64,000 bases of DNA from Phytohabitans maris (GTDB lineage: Bacteria; Actinomycetota; Actinomycetes; Mycobacteriales; Micromonosporaceae): contig NZ_JAVHUY010000054.1 in assembly GCF_031085175.1 (NCBI RefSeq), positions 1 to 64,000 on the forward strand, read 5' to 3'. Every line of letters starts with the position of its first letter. Positions within the stretch are counted from its first letter, which is position 1. The notes beneath the pieces are model-generated. The model had not been told where the DNA came from and did no database searches. It was given only the letters and a program-made list of their open reading frames with translations. This document shows, piece after piece, positions 51,646-60,772 of this stretch. A program made the position numbers and the translations under genes.

Positions 51646-52005
51646 ATGACCGGATCCATCGCCGCGGCGGTTCGGGAGCTGGCGAGCGCGGAGGTCGTCG
51701 CGTTCGCCGGCGTGGGGCTGGCCGCCCGGGTGCTGCCGGTCACGGAGGCGTACCGGACGGTCGAGGCCACGCTGCCCGAGGGGGCCGACGAGGCCCGCCC
51801 GCACCTGGCCTGGCTGCTGGCGAACGGCTCGCCGGCCGGCAAGGCGTACGCGGCCACGCTCCTGGCCACCTTCGACCCTGAGGCGGCCCGCGCGGCCTGG
51901 GGATCACTCAGCCACGAACCGGCGGAGTTCACCACCTTCCACGGCTGCATCATGGATCGCACGACCCTCGGGCAGTACGCCACCGGCCAGCTGACCGTCG
52001 CGTAA
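51646..52005 (+). CDS. Small hypothetical protein (119 aa)
   Basis: ATG 51646 is preceded by TAACAA and no Shine-Dalgarno, so a leaderless transcript is possible. The protein is Ala-rich and helical, with ARPHLAWLLANGSPAGKAYAA and FDPEAARAAWGSLS, reminiscent of HEAT-like repeats, and ends FHGCIMDRTTLGQYATGQL. No family is recognised. Confidence 0.7.
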   Translation: MTGSIAAAVRELASAEVVAFAGVGLAARVLPVTEAYRTVEATLPEGADEARPHLAWLLANGSPAGKAYAATLLATFDPEAARAAWGSLSHEPAEFTTFHGCIMDRTTLGQYATGQLTVA

Positions 52006-52097
52006 CACCGCGGACACAGTGGACTGCGGGCACCGTTTGCATCGCTCAACTGGCAGGGTATGCATACGTACTGACCGTGATCTAGGGAAGGAGCGTC

Positions 52098-52901
52098 GTG
52101 GCTGATCCCACGAGCCCGGCCGTGCCCGCGCGTCCGGCGACCGTCAATATCTCCAGCTACCTGCTCTACCTGTACGCCGCGCTCGGGGTCATCGGTGTGA
52201 TCATCGGCCTATCGGTGATCGGCACTACCTCCGACGTCTACCGCGAGGCGTACGAGGGCACGTCGGCCGAGGGCACGGAAGGCTTCGTGACCGTCACCTC
52301 CATCGTCGTGGCGGTCATCAGCCTGCTCTTCGCCGCCGCGTTCGTCGTGCTGGCGATCTTCAACAACCGGGGCAAGAACGCGTCGCGGATCGTCACCTGG
52401 GTGCTGGGCGGCGTGTCGCTCTGCTGCTCCGGCGTCTCGCTGGCCGGTTCGGCGCTCACCAACTCGATGAACTTCGACACCGGTGACAGCGACGTGCCGG
52501 ACGCGGCGGAGATCCAGCGGCGGCTCGAGGACGCGCTGCCGAGCTGGTACACGCCGGTCTCCATCACGGTCGCGGTGCTCAGCCTGCTCGCGCTGCTGGT
52601 GGCGCTGATCCTGCTGGCGCTCCCGCCGTCGAACGAGTTCTTCCGCAAGCCGGCCCCGCTCTGGGAGCCGCCGGTGCCGGGCGCGGCCTACCCGGGGTAC
52701 CCGCCGGCCACCGCGGCACCGGCTCCCGGCGTACCGCCGGCTCCGGGGACCCCGCCGGCACCGCCCGCACCGGGGGCTTCGCCGTATGCCCCACCGCCGG
52801 TGTCGGGTGCGCCAGAGGCCGCGCCGCCGCCCGCGGCCGGTGCACCGGAGAGCCCGGGTGAGGACAAGAAGGACAACCCGAATTCACCCCCCGGTCAGTG
52901 A
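52098..52901 (+). CDS. Four-helix membrane protein with Pro-rich tail
   Basis: GTG 52098 stands five bases after GAAGGAG. The 267 residues have four hydrophobic helices (LYLYAALGVIGVIIGLSV, SIVVAVISLLFAAAFVVLAI, WVLGGVSLCCSGVSLAGSAL and VAVLSLLALLVALILLAL) and a Pro/Ala-rich cytoplasmic tail of about 80 residues. The following gene encodes a paralogue with the same helix order, so this is a tandem duplication. Function is unknown. Confidence 0.8.
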   Translation: MADPTSPAVPARPATVNISSYLLYLYAALGVIGVIIGLSVIGTTSDVYREAYEGTSAEGTEGFVTVTSIVVAVISLLFAAAFVVLAIFNNRGKNASRIVTWVLGGVSLCCSGVSLAGSALTNSMNFDTGDSDVPDAAEIQRRLEDALPSWYTPVSITVAVLSLLALLVALILLALPPSNEFFRKPAPLWEPPVPGAAYPGYPPATAAPAPGVPPAPGTPPAPPAPGASPYAPPPVSGAPEAAPPPAAGAPESPGEDKKDNPNSPPGQ

Positions 52902-52931
52902 TCAAGCCGGCGATCATGTAGTTCTAACTGC

Positions 52932-53606
52932 ATGAGCGACGTCTCGATCCCCGAGCCGGCCCGGCCACGGCCGGCGACCGTCACCGCCGCCGCGGCGATC
53001 ATGATCTTCATGGGAGCCGCCGGGCTGGTGAACGCGGTCGTCGGCCTGGCCGCCATCGGGGGCGTGGTCGACCGCTTCCGCGACGCGGCCGAGGCCACCG
53101 GCGCCAGCCAGTCCGACATCGACGGCCTCGCCGGGGTCGCCTGGGGCACCGTGATCGCCGGTGCGGTGCTCTCGGTCCTCTTCGCCGCCCTGCTGATCGT
53201 GCTGGGCGTCGGCAACCTCCAGGGCCGCAACGGCGCCCGCATCGCCACCTGGATCGTGAGCGGGCTCGGCCTCCTCTGCGGCTGCTGCGGCCTCCTCGCG
53301 GTGATCAGCCAGAGCGCCCTCTCCTGGAACATCTCGACCGACGACCAGACGCAGGACCTCACCCAGGCGCTCACCGACGCGTACCCGGGCTGGTGGATCG
53401 GGCTCAACGGGGTGGTTTCGGCGGGTCAGGCGCTGGGTTACCTTGTAGTAGCTTTGCTGCTGGCCCTGCCCGCGTCGCACCCGTTCTTCCGCCGCGGGAC
53501 CGAGCCGGCCACGGTCACGCCCCCCACGACCCCGCCCGTCCCCACCGCCCCGCCCCCGCTCCCCGAGGTGAGGAACTCCGATTGGCAGCCCCCCGGACGG
53601 CCCTGA
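52932..53606 (+). CDS. Four-helix membrane protein, paralogue of the preceding gene
   Basis: The 224-residue product shares the plan of the preceding protein: helices AAAAIMIFMGAAGLVNAVV, VLSVLFAALLIVLGVG, WIVSGLGLLCGCCGLLAVI and ALGYLVVALLLALP, with an Asp/Gln/Thr-rich extracellular loop (STDDQTQDLTQALTDAYPG) and a shorter Pro/Thr tail. The ATG lacks a Shine-Dalgarno, and TAGTTC just upstream suggests a leaderless mRNA. Its 3' end overlaps the SDR gene by 25 bases. Confidence 0.78.
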   Translation: MSDVSIPEPARPRPATVTAAAAIMIFMGAAGLVNAVVGLAAIGGVVDRFRDAAEATGASQSDIDGLAGVAWGTVIAGAVLSVLFAALLIVLGVGNLQGRNGARIATWIVSGLGLLCGCCGLLAVISQSALSWNISTDDQTQDLTQALTDAYPGWWIGLNGVVSAGQALGYLVVALLLALPASHPFFRRGTEPATVTPPTTPPVPTAPPPLPEVRNSDWQPPGRP

Positions 53607-54370
53607 TCACGGGGGCCAGCAGCGGCTTCGGAGCGGCGTTCGCCCGCCGGTTCGCGGCCGAGGGCCACGACCTGGTGCTCGTCGCGCGCGGCGAGCAGCG
53701 GCTGGCCGACCTCGCCACCGAGCTGTCCGGCCGGTACGGCGTCACAGTCACCCCGCTCGCCGCCGACCTGTCCACCGACGACGGCTGTGCCGTGGTGGAG
53801 AAGCGGCTCGCCGAGGGCGTCGACGTGCTCGTCAACAACGCCGGCTTCAGCCTCAACCGATCCTTCGTACGGTCCACGGTGGAGGCTGAGACCCGGCTGC
53901 TCCGGGTCAACGTGCACGCGGTCATGCGCCTCTCCCTCGCCGCCCTCCCGGGCATGGTCGAGCGCGGCCGGGGCGACGTGATAAATGTCTCCTCGGTCGC
54001 CGGCTTCGCCGCGGTGATGCCCGGTTCGACGTACTCGGCGAGCAAGGCGTGGGTCACCAACTTCAGCGAGTCCGTCGCGCACTCGGTGCGCCGGCACGGC
54101 GTTCGCGTGATGGCTCTTTGTCCTGGTTACACGCACACGGAGTTTCACGACCGGGCCGGCATCGACATGTCGAAAACTCCAGAGTGGATGTGGCTCCAGG
54201 TCGACCGGGTCGTCGACGACGCCCTGCGCGACCTGCGCCGCGGAAAAGTCGTCAGCGTGCCGGACTGGAAGTACAAGGTCGCCGTCTTCGGGATGCGGCA
54301 CCTGCCGCGCGGTCTACTGCAGGCTGTCGCGCGCGACACGCGGGGACGCACGGGCCGCGACGAACAGTAA
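53582..54370 (+). CDS. Short-chain dehydrogenase/reductase (SDR)
   Basis: TTG 53582 stands seven bases after GAGGTGAGGA. The 262 residues have the cofactor motif ALITGASSGFGAAFA, the NNAG turn (DVLVNNAGFS), the catalytic serine in VINVSSVAGF and YSASK. The C-terminal part (MALCPGYTHTEFH, KVVSVPDWKYK) is typical of the classical SDR families with a membrane-associated tail. Substrate is unknown. It overlaps the preceding membrane gene. Confidence 0.9.
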   Translation: MAAPRTALITGASSGFGAAFARRFAAEGHDLVLVARGEQRLADLATELSGRYGVTVTPLAADLSTDDGCAVVEKRLAEGVDVLVNNAGFSLNRSFVRSTVEAETRLLRVNVHAVMRLSLAALPGMVERGRGDVINVSSVAGFAAVMPGSTYSASKAWVTNFSESVAHSVRRHGVRVMALCPGYTHTEFHDRAGIDMSKTPEWMWLQVDRVVDDALRDLRRGKVVSVPDWKYKVAVFGMRHLPRGLLQAVARDTRGRTGRDEQ

Positions 54371-54430
54371 TGGGTGATGTGACCGGGTCGACGGTACGAA
54401 CCGGGCATACGGCAAGTACCCTTGTGCGCC

Positions 54431-54964
54431 ATGGGGGACCATGACGACCTGCGTAAATCCATCACTGAACTGGCCATCGTCCGGGGCCGCGTGGTGCTGT
54501 CCTCGGGTCTCGAGGCGGACTGGTATGTCGATCTACGCCGGGTGACGTTGCACCATGCGGCCGCCCCGCTCGTTGGTCGGGTGATGCTCGACCTCATCGC
54601 GGACTGGGACTTCGACGCCGTCGGCGGCCTGACCCTGGGCGCCGACCCGGTGGCGGCCGCGATGCTGCACGCCGCCGCGGCGGCCGGGCGGCAGCTCGAC
54701 GCGTTCGTGGTGCGCAAGGCGGAGAAGACGCACGGATTGCAGCGCCGGATCGAAGGTCCCGATGTGGCGGGCCGCCGGGTGGTGGCGGTGGAGGACACCT
54801 CGACGACGGGCAGCAGTGTGCTGACCGCGGTCGAGGCGCTCAAACAGGCCGGAGCCGAGGTTGTGGGTGTAGCGGTTATCGTTGATCGAGGTGCGGGTGA
54901 GGCGGTTCGGGACGTGGGACTCCCCTACCGCGCTGCCTACACGTTGGGCGACCTCGGCCTTTAG
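54431..54964 (+). CDS. pyrE: Orotate phosphoribosyltransferase
   Basis: ATG 54431 gives 177 residues. The PRPP loop is VVAVEDTSTTGSSVL (about 117-131), and GGLTLGADPVAAAML and KAEKTHGLQRRIEG form the hood and flexible loop of OPRTases. The enzyme makes orotidine 5'-phosphate from orotate and PRPP in pyrimidine synthesis. TACCCT (54417-54422) lies nine bases before the ATG and suggests a leaderless transcript. Confidence 0.95.
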   Translation: MGDHDDLRKSITELAIVRGRVVLSSGLEADWYVDLRRVTLHHAAAPLVGRVMLDLIADWDFDAVGGLTLGADPVAAAMLHAAAAAGRQLDAFVVRKAEKTHGLQRRIEGPDVAGRRVVAVEDTSTTGSSVLTAVEALKQAGAEVVGVAVIVDRGAGEAVRDVGLPYRAAYTLGDLGL

Positions 54965-55028
54965 GTCTAACAAGTTTGTCGATTCGGACCTGCTGATATG
55001 CAGGCGGATCGATGGTGTAGGTGGAAGG

Positions 55029-55406
55029 ATGGAGTACGTGGGAACTGCGTTGGCTGAAACGACCATGCCTCAGATCTCGCCGCTTGGCGGCGAGCCGATC
55101 GAGCGCGCTGATGCCGAGCGCCTCGCTGGGGTCCTGAAAGCACTCGCCGATCCGGCCCGGCTGCGGCTCTTGAGCCTCATCCAGTCGGCCCCGGAGGGCG
55201 AAGCGTGCGTCTGTGACCTCACCGCACCGCTCGGCCTCTCGCAGCCGACGGTAAGCCACCACCTGCGAATCCTCACCGAAGCCGGCTTGCTGGAGCGGGA
55301 GAAGCGCGGTGTGTGGGCCTACTACCGGCTGGTGCCGACCGCGATCGCTACGATCGCGGACCTGTTGACTCCTCCGCGTAAGCGCGCCACCAAGAAGGCT
55401 CGCTGA
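55029..55406 (+). CDS. ArsR/SmtB-family metal-responsive regulator
   Basis: The 125 residues have the winged-helix core: LADPARLRLLSLIQ, QPTVSHHLRILTEAGLLEREKRGVWAYYRL. The metal-type motif CVCDL in helix 3 region (EACVCDLTAP) places a Cys pair as in ArsR proteins sensing As(III), so arsenite or another thiophilic metal is a fair guess. No resistance pump is adjacent. The start may be ATG 55029, or GTG 55038, which has GGATGGAG in front. A strong terminator follows. Confidence 0.88.
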   Translation: MEYVGTALAETTMPQISPLGGEPIERADAERLAGVLKALADPARLRLLSLIQSAPEGEACVCDLTAPLGLSQPTVSHHLRILTEAGLLEREKRGVWAYYRLVPTAIATIADLLTPPRKRATKKAR

Positions 55407-55416
55407 GTTAGCGCGG

Positions 55417-55468
55417 AATCGCCCGGCGTCACTGAGCTGCTCACCATTCTTGGTGACACCGGGCGATT
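55417..55468 (+). terminator. Hairpin terminator after arsR-like gene
   Basis: AATCGCCCGG-C-GTCAC (55417-55432) pairs with GTGAC-A-CCGGGCGATT (55453-55468), leaving one C/A mismatch and a 20-base loop. It lies between convergent genes and is followed by TCCTCG rather than a T run. Confidence 0.75.
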
Positions 55469-55514
55469 TCCTCGTGCCTCGCTCTGTTACGTGGCGTAGC
55501 CGTCAGGGTTTTGA

Positions 55515-56282
55515 TCAAACCTGGTAGTGCCGACCCGGAGTGGCCGGGGCCGTCTCTGCCGTCTCCTCCGCCGCGATGGCTGCTGCCCGCCGCTTGGCGC
55601 GGCGCTCGCGGATGATCTCGATGAAGATCGGCATTACCGAGATCAGGATGATCAGGCCCACCACCGGCAGGATGTAGCGGTCGATGTGGTCACCGACCGC
55701 GTCATAGATGCTGTCCGCCAGGAAGTATCCGCCGAGGATGATCCCGTCGGTCCAGATCACGCCGCCCACGACGTTCCACAGGAAGAAGGTCTTGGCCGGC
55801 ATGCCGAGCACGCCGGCGACCGGGTTGAGGAACGTGCGGACGATCGGGATGAAGCGGGCCAGCACCACGGCCTTGGCCGGGCCGAACTTCTCGAAGTAGT
55901 ACTCGGCCTTCTCCACGTACTCCCGCTTGAACAGGCGCGAGTCGGGTCGGTCGAACATCTTCCGGCCGTACCGGGCGCCGAGGAGGTGCCCCAGCTGGGC
56001 ACCGGTGATGGCGCAGATCGGCGCGCCGATCACCAGGCCGAGCAGCGAGAGCCGGGTGCCGTCGCCGAACATCGCGTCGGCGACGGGCGACGCGGCCACG
56101 CCGGCCAGAAAGAGCAGCGAGTCGCCGGGGAAGAAGAAGCCGACCAGCAGGCCGGTCTCGGCGAAGAGGATCACCCAGACGCCCACCAGACCGAACGTCT
56201 GGAGGAGCTCCTTGGGGTCCAGCGGGTTGACGGCGAGCTGCTCGGAGAGCGCGCGGGTCTTCTCGGCTGTGTCCACGGGCAC
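55515..56282 (-). CDS. DedA-family membrane protein
   Basis: The 255-residue product has DedA hallmarks: FPGDSLLFLAGV, the ARFIPIVRTFLNPVAGVLGM reentrant motif and a final helix LPVVGLIILISVM. The charged tail is Arg/Glu-rich. DedA proteins are membrane transporters/scramblases linked to polyprenyl-phosphate recycling and pH homeostasis. GTG 56282 (or the second GTG at 56276) is used; TAGCCT lies just upstream and a leaderless start is likely. Confidence 0.92.
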   Translation of the reverse strand: MPVDTAEKTRALSEQLAVNPLDPKELLQTFGLVGVWVILFAETGLLVGFFFPGDSLLFLAGVAASPVADAMFGDGTRLSLLGLVIGAPICAITGAQLGHLLGARYGRKMFDRPDSRLFKREYVEKAEYYFEKFGPAKAVVLARFIPIVRTFLNPVAGVLGMPAKTFFLWNVVGGVIWTDGIILGGYFLADSIYDAVGDHIDRYILPVVGLIILISVMPIFIEIIRERRAKRRAAAIAAEETAETAPATPGRHYQV

Positions 56283-56339
56283 ATAGGCTACCGGGACGCG
56301 GCGAGCCGAAGCTGTGCGGTCGCTGAAGGTGGACAGCTA

Positions 56340-56549
56340 CTACCGGTAGTCGTCGTCCGGACCGACCACGCGGGCCTGCTCCAGCGCGTCCCATTCGTCC
56401 ACTTCGAGGCCACGGTGCACCTCGGGCTCGGTATCTGCCGGGTCGGCAACCGTCGCCTGCTCCACGGCGTCTTCGGCCGGTGCCTCCGGGTCGCGCTCGT
56501 CCGGCGCCAGGTGATCGTCGGGCGCGAAGTCCTCGTCGGGTTGGGCCAT
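56340..56549 (-). CDS. Small acidic hypothetical protein (69 aa)
   Basis: ATG 56549 follows GGAAGGAGG at five bases. The 69 residues are strongly acidic (DEDFAPDDHLAPDERDPEA, EVDEWDALEQARVVGPDDDYR) and likely disordered. No family is recognised. The clean ribosome-binding site and codon use support the call. Confidence 0.7.
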   Translation of the reverse strand: MAQPDEDFAPDDHLAPDERDPEAPAEDAVEQATVADPADTEPEVHRGLEVDEWDALEQARVVGPDDDYR

Positions 56550-56652
56550 GGTGGCCTCCTTCCGCTCTTCCTGCGTACGGCGGGCAGGGTGCCCGTCGAT
56601 CAAGCCAGGGAAACCGGCCTCAGGCGCGATGCTGGGGTGTCAGGATGGAACG

Positions 56653-57042
56653 GTGGGTTTTCTGGTCCGCTGGGCGATCAACGCGGTGGCGTTGTGGATC
56701 ACCACGCTCGTGGTGCCCGACATCAACGTGACCGGCAGCTCCTCTGGTCGCAACGCGCTGACCCTGATCGTCGTCGCGCTGATATTTGGCCTGGTAAACG
56801 CCGTCCTCAAGCCGATTATCCACGTCGTCGGGTGCCTGTTCTACATCCTGACGCTGGGCCTCTTCGCGCTCGTCGTCAACGCCCTGCTCTTCCTTCTCAC
56901 GGACTGGATCTCGGGCCAGCTCGACCTGCCGTTCAGCATCGACGGCTTCTGGCCCGCGTTCTGGGGAGCCATCGTGATGGCCGTGGTCAGCTGGCTGATC
57001 AGCCTCGTGATCCCGGACCGCTGGGAGGGCAAGGCGGCCTGA
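56653..57042 (+). CDS. Phage holin family 4 (YvlD-like) membrane protein
   Basis: GTG 56653 follows AGGATGGA. The 129 residues have four helices with the family's N-terminal WAINAVALWITTLVVP, NAVLKPIIHVVG, FALVVNALLFLLTDWI and the closing FWGAIVMAVVSWLISLV. YvlD/holin-4 proteins are common in actinomycetes and have no proven lytic role. It lies between the acidic protein gene and fba. Confidence 0.85.
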   Translation: MGFLVRWAINAVALWITTLVVPDINVTGSSSGRNALTLIVVALIFGLVNAVLKPIIHVVGCLFYILTLGLFALVVNALLFLLTDWISGQLDLPFSIDGFWPAFWGAIVMAVVSWLISLVIPDRWEGKAA

Positions 57043-57162
57043 CCGGGGCGCTCCGGACCACCCCGGGCCGGTGAGGTGGCGACCGGTGACCTGCGGGATA
57101 CTTCCGGCTGGAGGACAGCGCGGTCCGGCGCACTCAAAGCCCACGTTCTAGGAGCGTTCGAC

Positions 57163-58188
<1,026 letters not shown>

Positions 58189-58212
58189 CCAGACCCTAGA
58201 GCGAAGACGTCC

Positions 58213-58242
58213 GCGGCCGGTCCTTGCGCGAGGGCCGGCCGC
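58213..58242 (+). terminator. Hairpin terminator after fba
   Basis: GCGGCCGGTCC (58213-58223) pairs with GGGCCGGCCGC (58232-58242) with one T/G pair. It starts 25 bases past the fba stop; no T-tract follows. Confidence 0.75.
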
Positions 58243-58309
58243 GTGCCGTTCTGTGGTCCGGGGTGGCTTTTCGGTATGATCGCCCGATAATGCCCCCTGG
58301 AGGTCGGTC

Positions 58310-58828
58310 GTGCTCGGCATCGAAGGGTACGAGCCGCAGTGGTGTCACAGTGCGCGGACGCTAGCCGCCGTCCACCGTCCGCGCTTCTCCCGGATCATCG
58401 GCCGGACGCTGGAGGGCGCCTGGCTGATGTGGGATCTGGAACGCCGCCAGTGGTTCGCTGATGGCCCGGTGATCCTCGGCTTTGGTGACGTCAACGTCGA
58501 GGTCACCCACCGCAAGTTCGACGAGTGCGGGATCACCTGGGGCCAGGTCGACATGTCCATGCCGCTGGACTGGCCCGGCCTCGCCCTCGATTGGCGACCC
58601 GACGCCCACCCCGCCCTACTGGCCGCCCGCGGCCGCCGCCTGCGCGCGGTCAACGTGATCGAGCGCATCATGCCGTCCCACTGGCGCCCCCGCGTCCTGC
58701 ACGCGGTCGAGTTCCTGTTCGAGGGCGCGCGGCTGGCCGTCTACAACGCACTAGACGAAAACGGCATCACCAACGAGCCCGACGTCGACCTCCCGGTCGG
58801 CTTCTGGTGCCGCGTCTCGATCGCCTGA
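58310..58828 (+). CDS. Hypothetical protein (172 aa)
   Basis: GTG 58310 follows TGGAGG at six bases. The protein is mainly beta-sheet with many Trp residues (LEGAWLMWDLERRQWFADGPVIL, ITWGQVDMSMPLDWPG). A basic helical part (LRAVNVIERIMPSHWRPR) and a strand-rich end follow. No motif or family is recognised. It ends one base from the convergent LOG-like gene. Confidence 0.7.
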   Translation: MLGIEGYEPQWCHSARTLAAVHRPRFSRIIGRTLEGAWLMWDLERRQWFADGPVILGFGDVNVEVTHRKFDECGITWGQVDMSMPLDWPGLALDWRPDAHPALLAARGRRLRAVNVIERIMPSHWRPRVLHAVEFLFEGARLAVYNALDENGITNEPDVDLPVGFWCRVSIA

Positions 58829-58829
58829 C

Positions 58830-60008
58830 CTACCCCTCGCCGGTCAGGACGCGGACGGCTTCGTGGACATCGTCGGTGACGTGGATCGTGCCGGAGAGGT
58901 CGCCGGCGGGGGAGAGGGCGAGCAGCGGGCGGAGCAGTGCCTCGATGGGCAGGGTCTCCGTCCAGAATGCACGGTCGAGGAAGACGTACGCGCCGCTCGC
59001 GCCGTCGGTGCCGTAGAACGTCTTGGTCGCCGCCTGGAAGACCTCCTGCACGGTGCCGGCGCGGCCGGCCGCGAAGACGATGCCGCCGCGGGCCAGGCGG
59101 AGGATCGTGTCCTCGCGGATCGCGTTGGAGAAGTACTTGGCGATCCGGCCGGCGAAGAGGTTGGCCGGCTCGTGCCCGTACAGCCAGGTGGGGATCGCCA
59201 GGCCGCCGCGGCGGGGCCAGTCGACGTCGTCGCTGGGGGTGAAGCGGGCCCGCACGTCGAGCGCTGCCGCCGTGTACGGGTCGTGGTCCATGAAGTCGGG
59301 CGCGGCGCTGAGCTGGTCGATCGCGGTGGTGAGCTCCTCGGCGTCGTGGGTGGCTAGGTAGGCGCCGAGGTTGGCCGCCTCCATCACGCCCGGGCCGCCA
59401 CCGGTCACCACGAGGCGGCCGGCGCGGGCGAGCTCCCAGCCGATCGCGGCCGCCAGCCGGTACGCCGAGGAGCCGCGGGGCACCGCGTGCCCGCCCATCA
59501 CGCCGACCACCGAGCCGGGGCCGTGGCGGGCCAGCCAGGTGAACGTGATGTCGGCCAGCGCGTTGTCGATGCCGTGGTCGTGCAGCCGCTGGGCGAGCGC
59601 CTCGCGGACCGTCGGCAGCGCGCCGCCCACGGCCAGGAAGTGCTCGTAGACCACCGTGTCGTACATGCCGGCGAAGCCGCCGGTCTCGAAGCCGGCGGCG
59701 AGGTCCTCCGGGGTGTACAGGTGGGACGGATGGGTCGGGAAGGGCAGGTCGCGGAAGGGCGGCACCACGTGCGCGCCGCGCCGGACCACGTCGGCCTCGG
59801 CTTCGACGGTGGCGAAGTGGCAGCCGATGAAGAGCGTGCCGGTGACGTCCACATGGGAGAGATCGGGCACCGGCGCGGCGTCGAGGCGCAGCCCCTGGAC
59901 GGTCAGCCCGGCGAGGCTGCCGCTACGCAGGTGCAGGTCGAGCTCGGCGCGGGACTCCACCTCTTCCGGAGAGGTGTCGAACGGCTCTAGGACATCGAGG
60001 GACGGCAC
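58830..60008 (-). CDS. LOG-like (TIGR00725-type) Rossmann protein
   Basis: GTG 60008 gives 392 residues. The N-terminal 150 residues are extra; the C-terminal 210 form a Rossmann domain with LVVTGGGPGVMEAANLGAY and, at the P-loop-like site, GRAGTVQEVFQA in place of the usual PGGxGTxxE. LOG proteins release cytokinin-like nucleosides, whereas TIGR00725 members are uncharacterised. The altered motif means AMP-phosphoribohydrolase activity should not be assumed. Confidence 0.75.
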   Translation of the reverse strand: MPSLDVLEPFDTSPEEVESRAELDLHLRSGSLAGLTVQGLRLDAAPVPDLSHVDVTGTLFIGCHFATVEAEADVVRRGAHVVPPFRDLPFPTHPSHLYTPEDLAAGFETGGFAGMYDTVVYEHFLAVGGALPTVREALAQRLHDHGIDNALADITFTWLARHGPGSVVGVMGGHAVPRGSSAYRLAAAIGWELARAGRLVVTGGGPGVMEAANLGAYLATHDAEELTTAIDQLSAAPDFMDHDPYTAAALDVRARFTPSDDVDWPRRGGLAIPTWLYGHEPANLFAGRIAKYFSNAIREDTILRLARGGIVFAAGRAGTVQEVFQAATKTFYGTDGASGAYVFLDRAFWTETLPIEALLRPLLALSPAGDLSGTIHVTDDVHEAVRVLTGEG

Positions 60009-60061
60009 GCGCCAATCCTGCCCCACCGGCACAAGCGCGGCCCATCGACCACAGAAGAGAG

Positions 60062-60090
60062 AGCCCGGCGACACAAGGTCACCGGGCTCC
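60062..60090. other. Hairpin in the divergent region before DUF3151 gene
   Basis: GAGCCCGG (60062-60069) pairs with CCGGGCTC (60083-60090). Both neighbours are transcribed away from it, so it is not an obvious terminator for either. It could end a small RNA or act as an operator. Confidence 0.5.
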
Positions 60091-60224
60091 CGTTACCGGG
60101 TCCTGGGGAGGCTCCGGACCTCCATTTCTACGCCAGTGTGGGGTCGCGCACACCGGCCGCACGCGTGACGAATCCCTCAGCCTTTCAGGCACTGTATCGG
60201 CGAGCTTGCGGGTTGAATGTGCCC

Positions 60225-60653
60225 ATGCAGAACCTGTTGCCCGAACCGCCCGCCACGCTGCTGCCCGCCGACGACAAGGCCGCCGCCGCATTGGCCGTGG
60301 CGGAGCGGGACGACACCGACGAGGCGTTCGCCGACGTGGCCGCACACTTCCCGGCGTACAGCGCGGCCTGGGCGACCCTCGCCAGCCGCTCGCTCGCGGA
60401 GGGCCAGTTCGTCATGGCGTACGCGTACGCCCGCACCGGCTACCACCGCGGCCTCGACCAGCTGCGCCGCAGCGGCTGGAAGGGGCACGGCCCGGTGCCG
60501 TGGGCGCACGAGCCCAACCGCGGCTTCCTGCGGTCGCTGCACGCCCTCTCCCGGGCCGCCGACGAGATCGGCGAGTCCGACGAGGCGGCCCGGTGCGCCC
60601 AGTTCCTGCGCGACTGCGACCCGGCCGCCGGCGACGCCCTCTCCGGCGTCTAG
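60225..60653 (+). CDS. DUF3151-family protein
   Basis: ATG 60225 gives 142 residues with the family pattern MQNLLPEPPATLLP, AYARTGYHRGLDQLRRSGWK, GPVPWAHEPNRGFLRSL and AARCAQFLRD. The helices resemble TPR-like repeats. The DUF is restricted to actinobacteria and occurs near fba in mycobacteria (from memory, Rv0360c). The function is not known. Confidence 0.88.
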   Translation: MQNLLPEPPATLLPADDKAAAALAVAERDDTDEAFADVAAHFPAYSAAWATLASRSLAEGQFVMAYAYARTGYHRGLDQLRRSGWKGHGPVPWAHEPNRGFLRSLHALSRAADEIGESDEAARCAQFLRDCDPAAGDALSGV

Positions 60654-60689
60654 ACACCTAACCCCGGGGGGCCGAAGGCCCCGGAAGCG

Positions 60690-60750
60690 GCGGAGGGTGA
60701 CGCTGCGGGAGCAACGGTCCGGACCACCGCGGACATCGCGGTAGCTCAAA
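60690..60750 (+). repeat. Intergenic repeat family, copy C
   Basis: GCGGAGGGTGACGCTGCGGG, AGCAACGGTCCGGACCACC and GCGGACATCGCGGTAGCTC align with copy B over almost their whole length (four or five changes). It starts 37 bases past the DUF3151 stop and ends before the convergent sigma gene stop at 60773. Confidence 0.85.
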
Positions 60751-60772
60751 ATATCTGTCTCTGGCAGATCCG

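Noticed and set aside
56653-57042. Prophage remnant because of the holin-family name
   Set aside because: Holin family 4/YvlD proteins are chromosomal and no phage genes are nearby.
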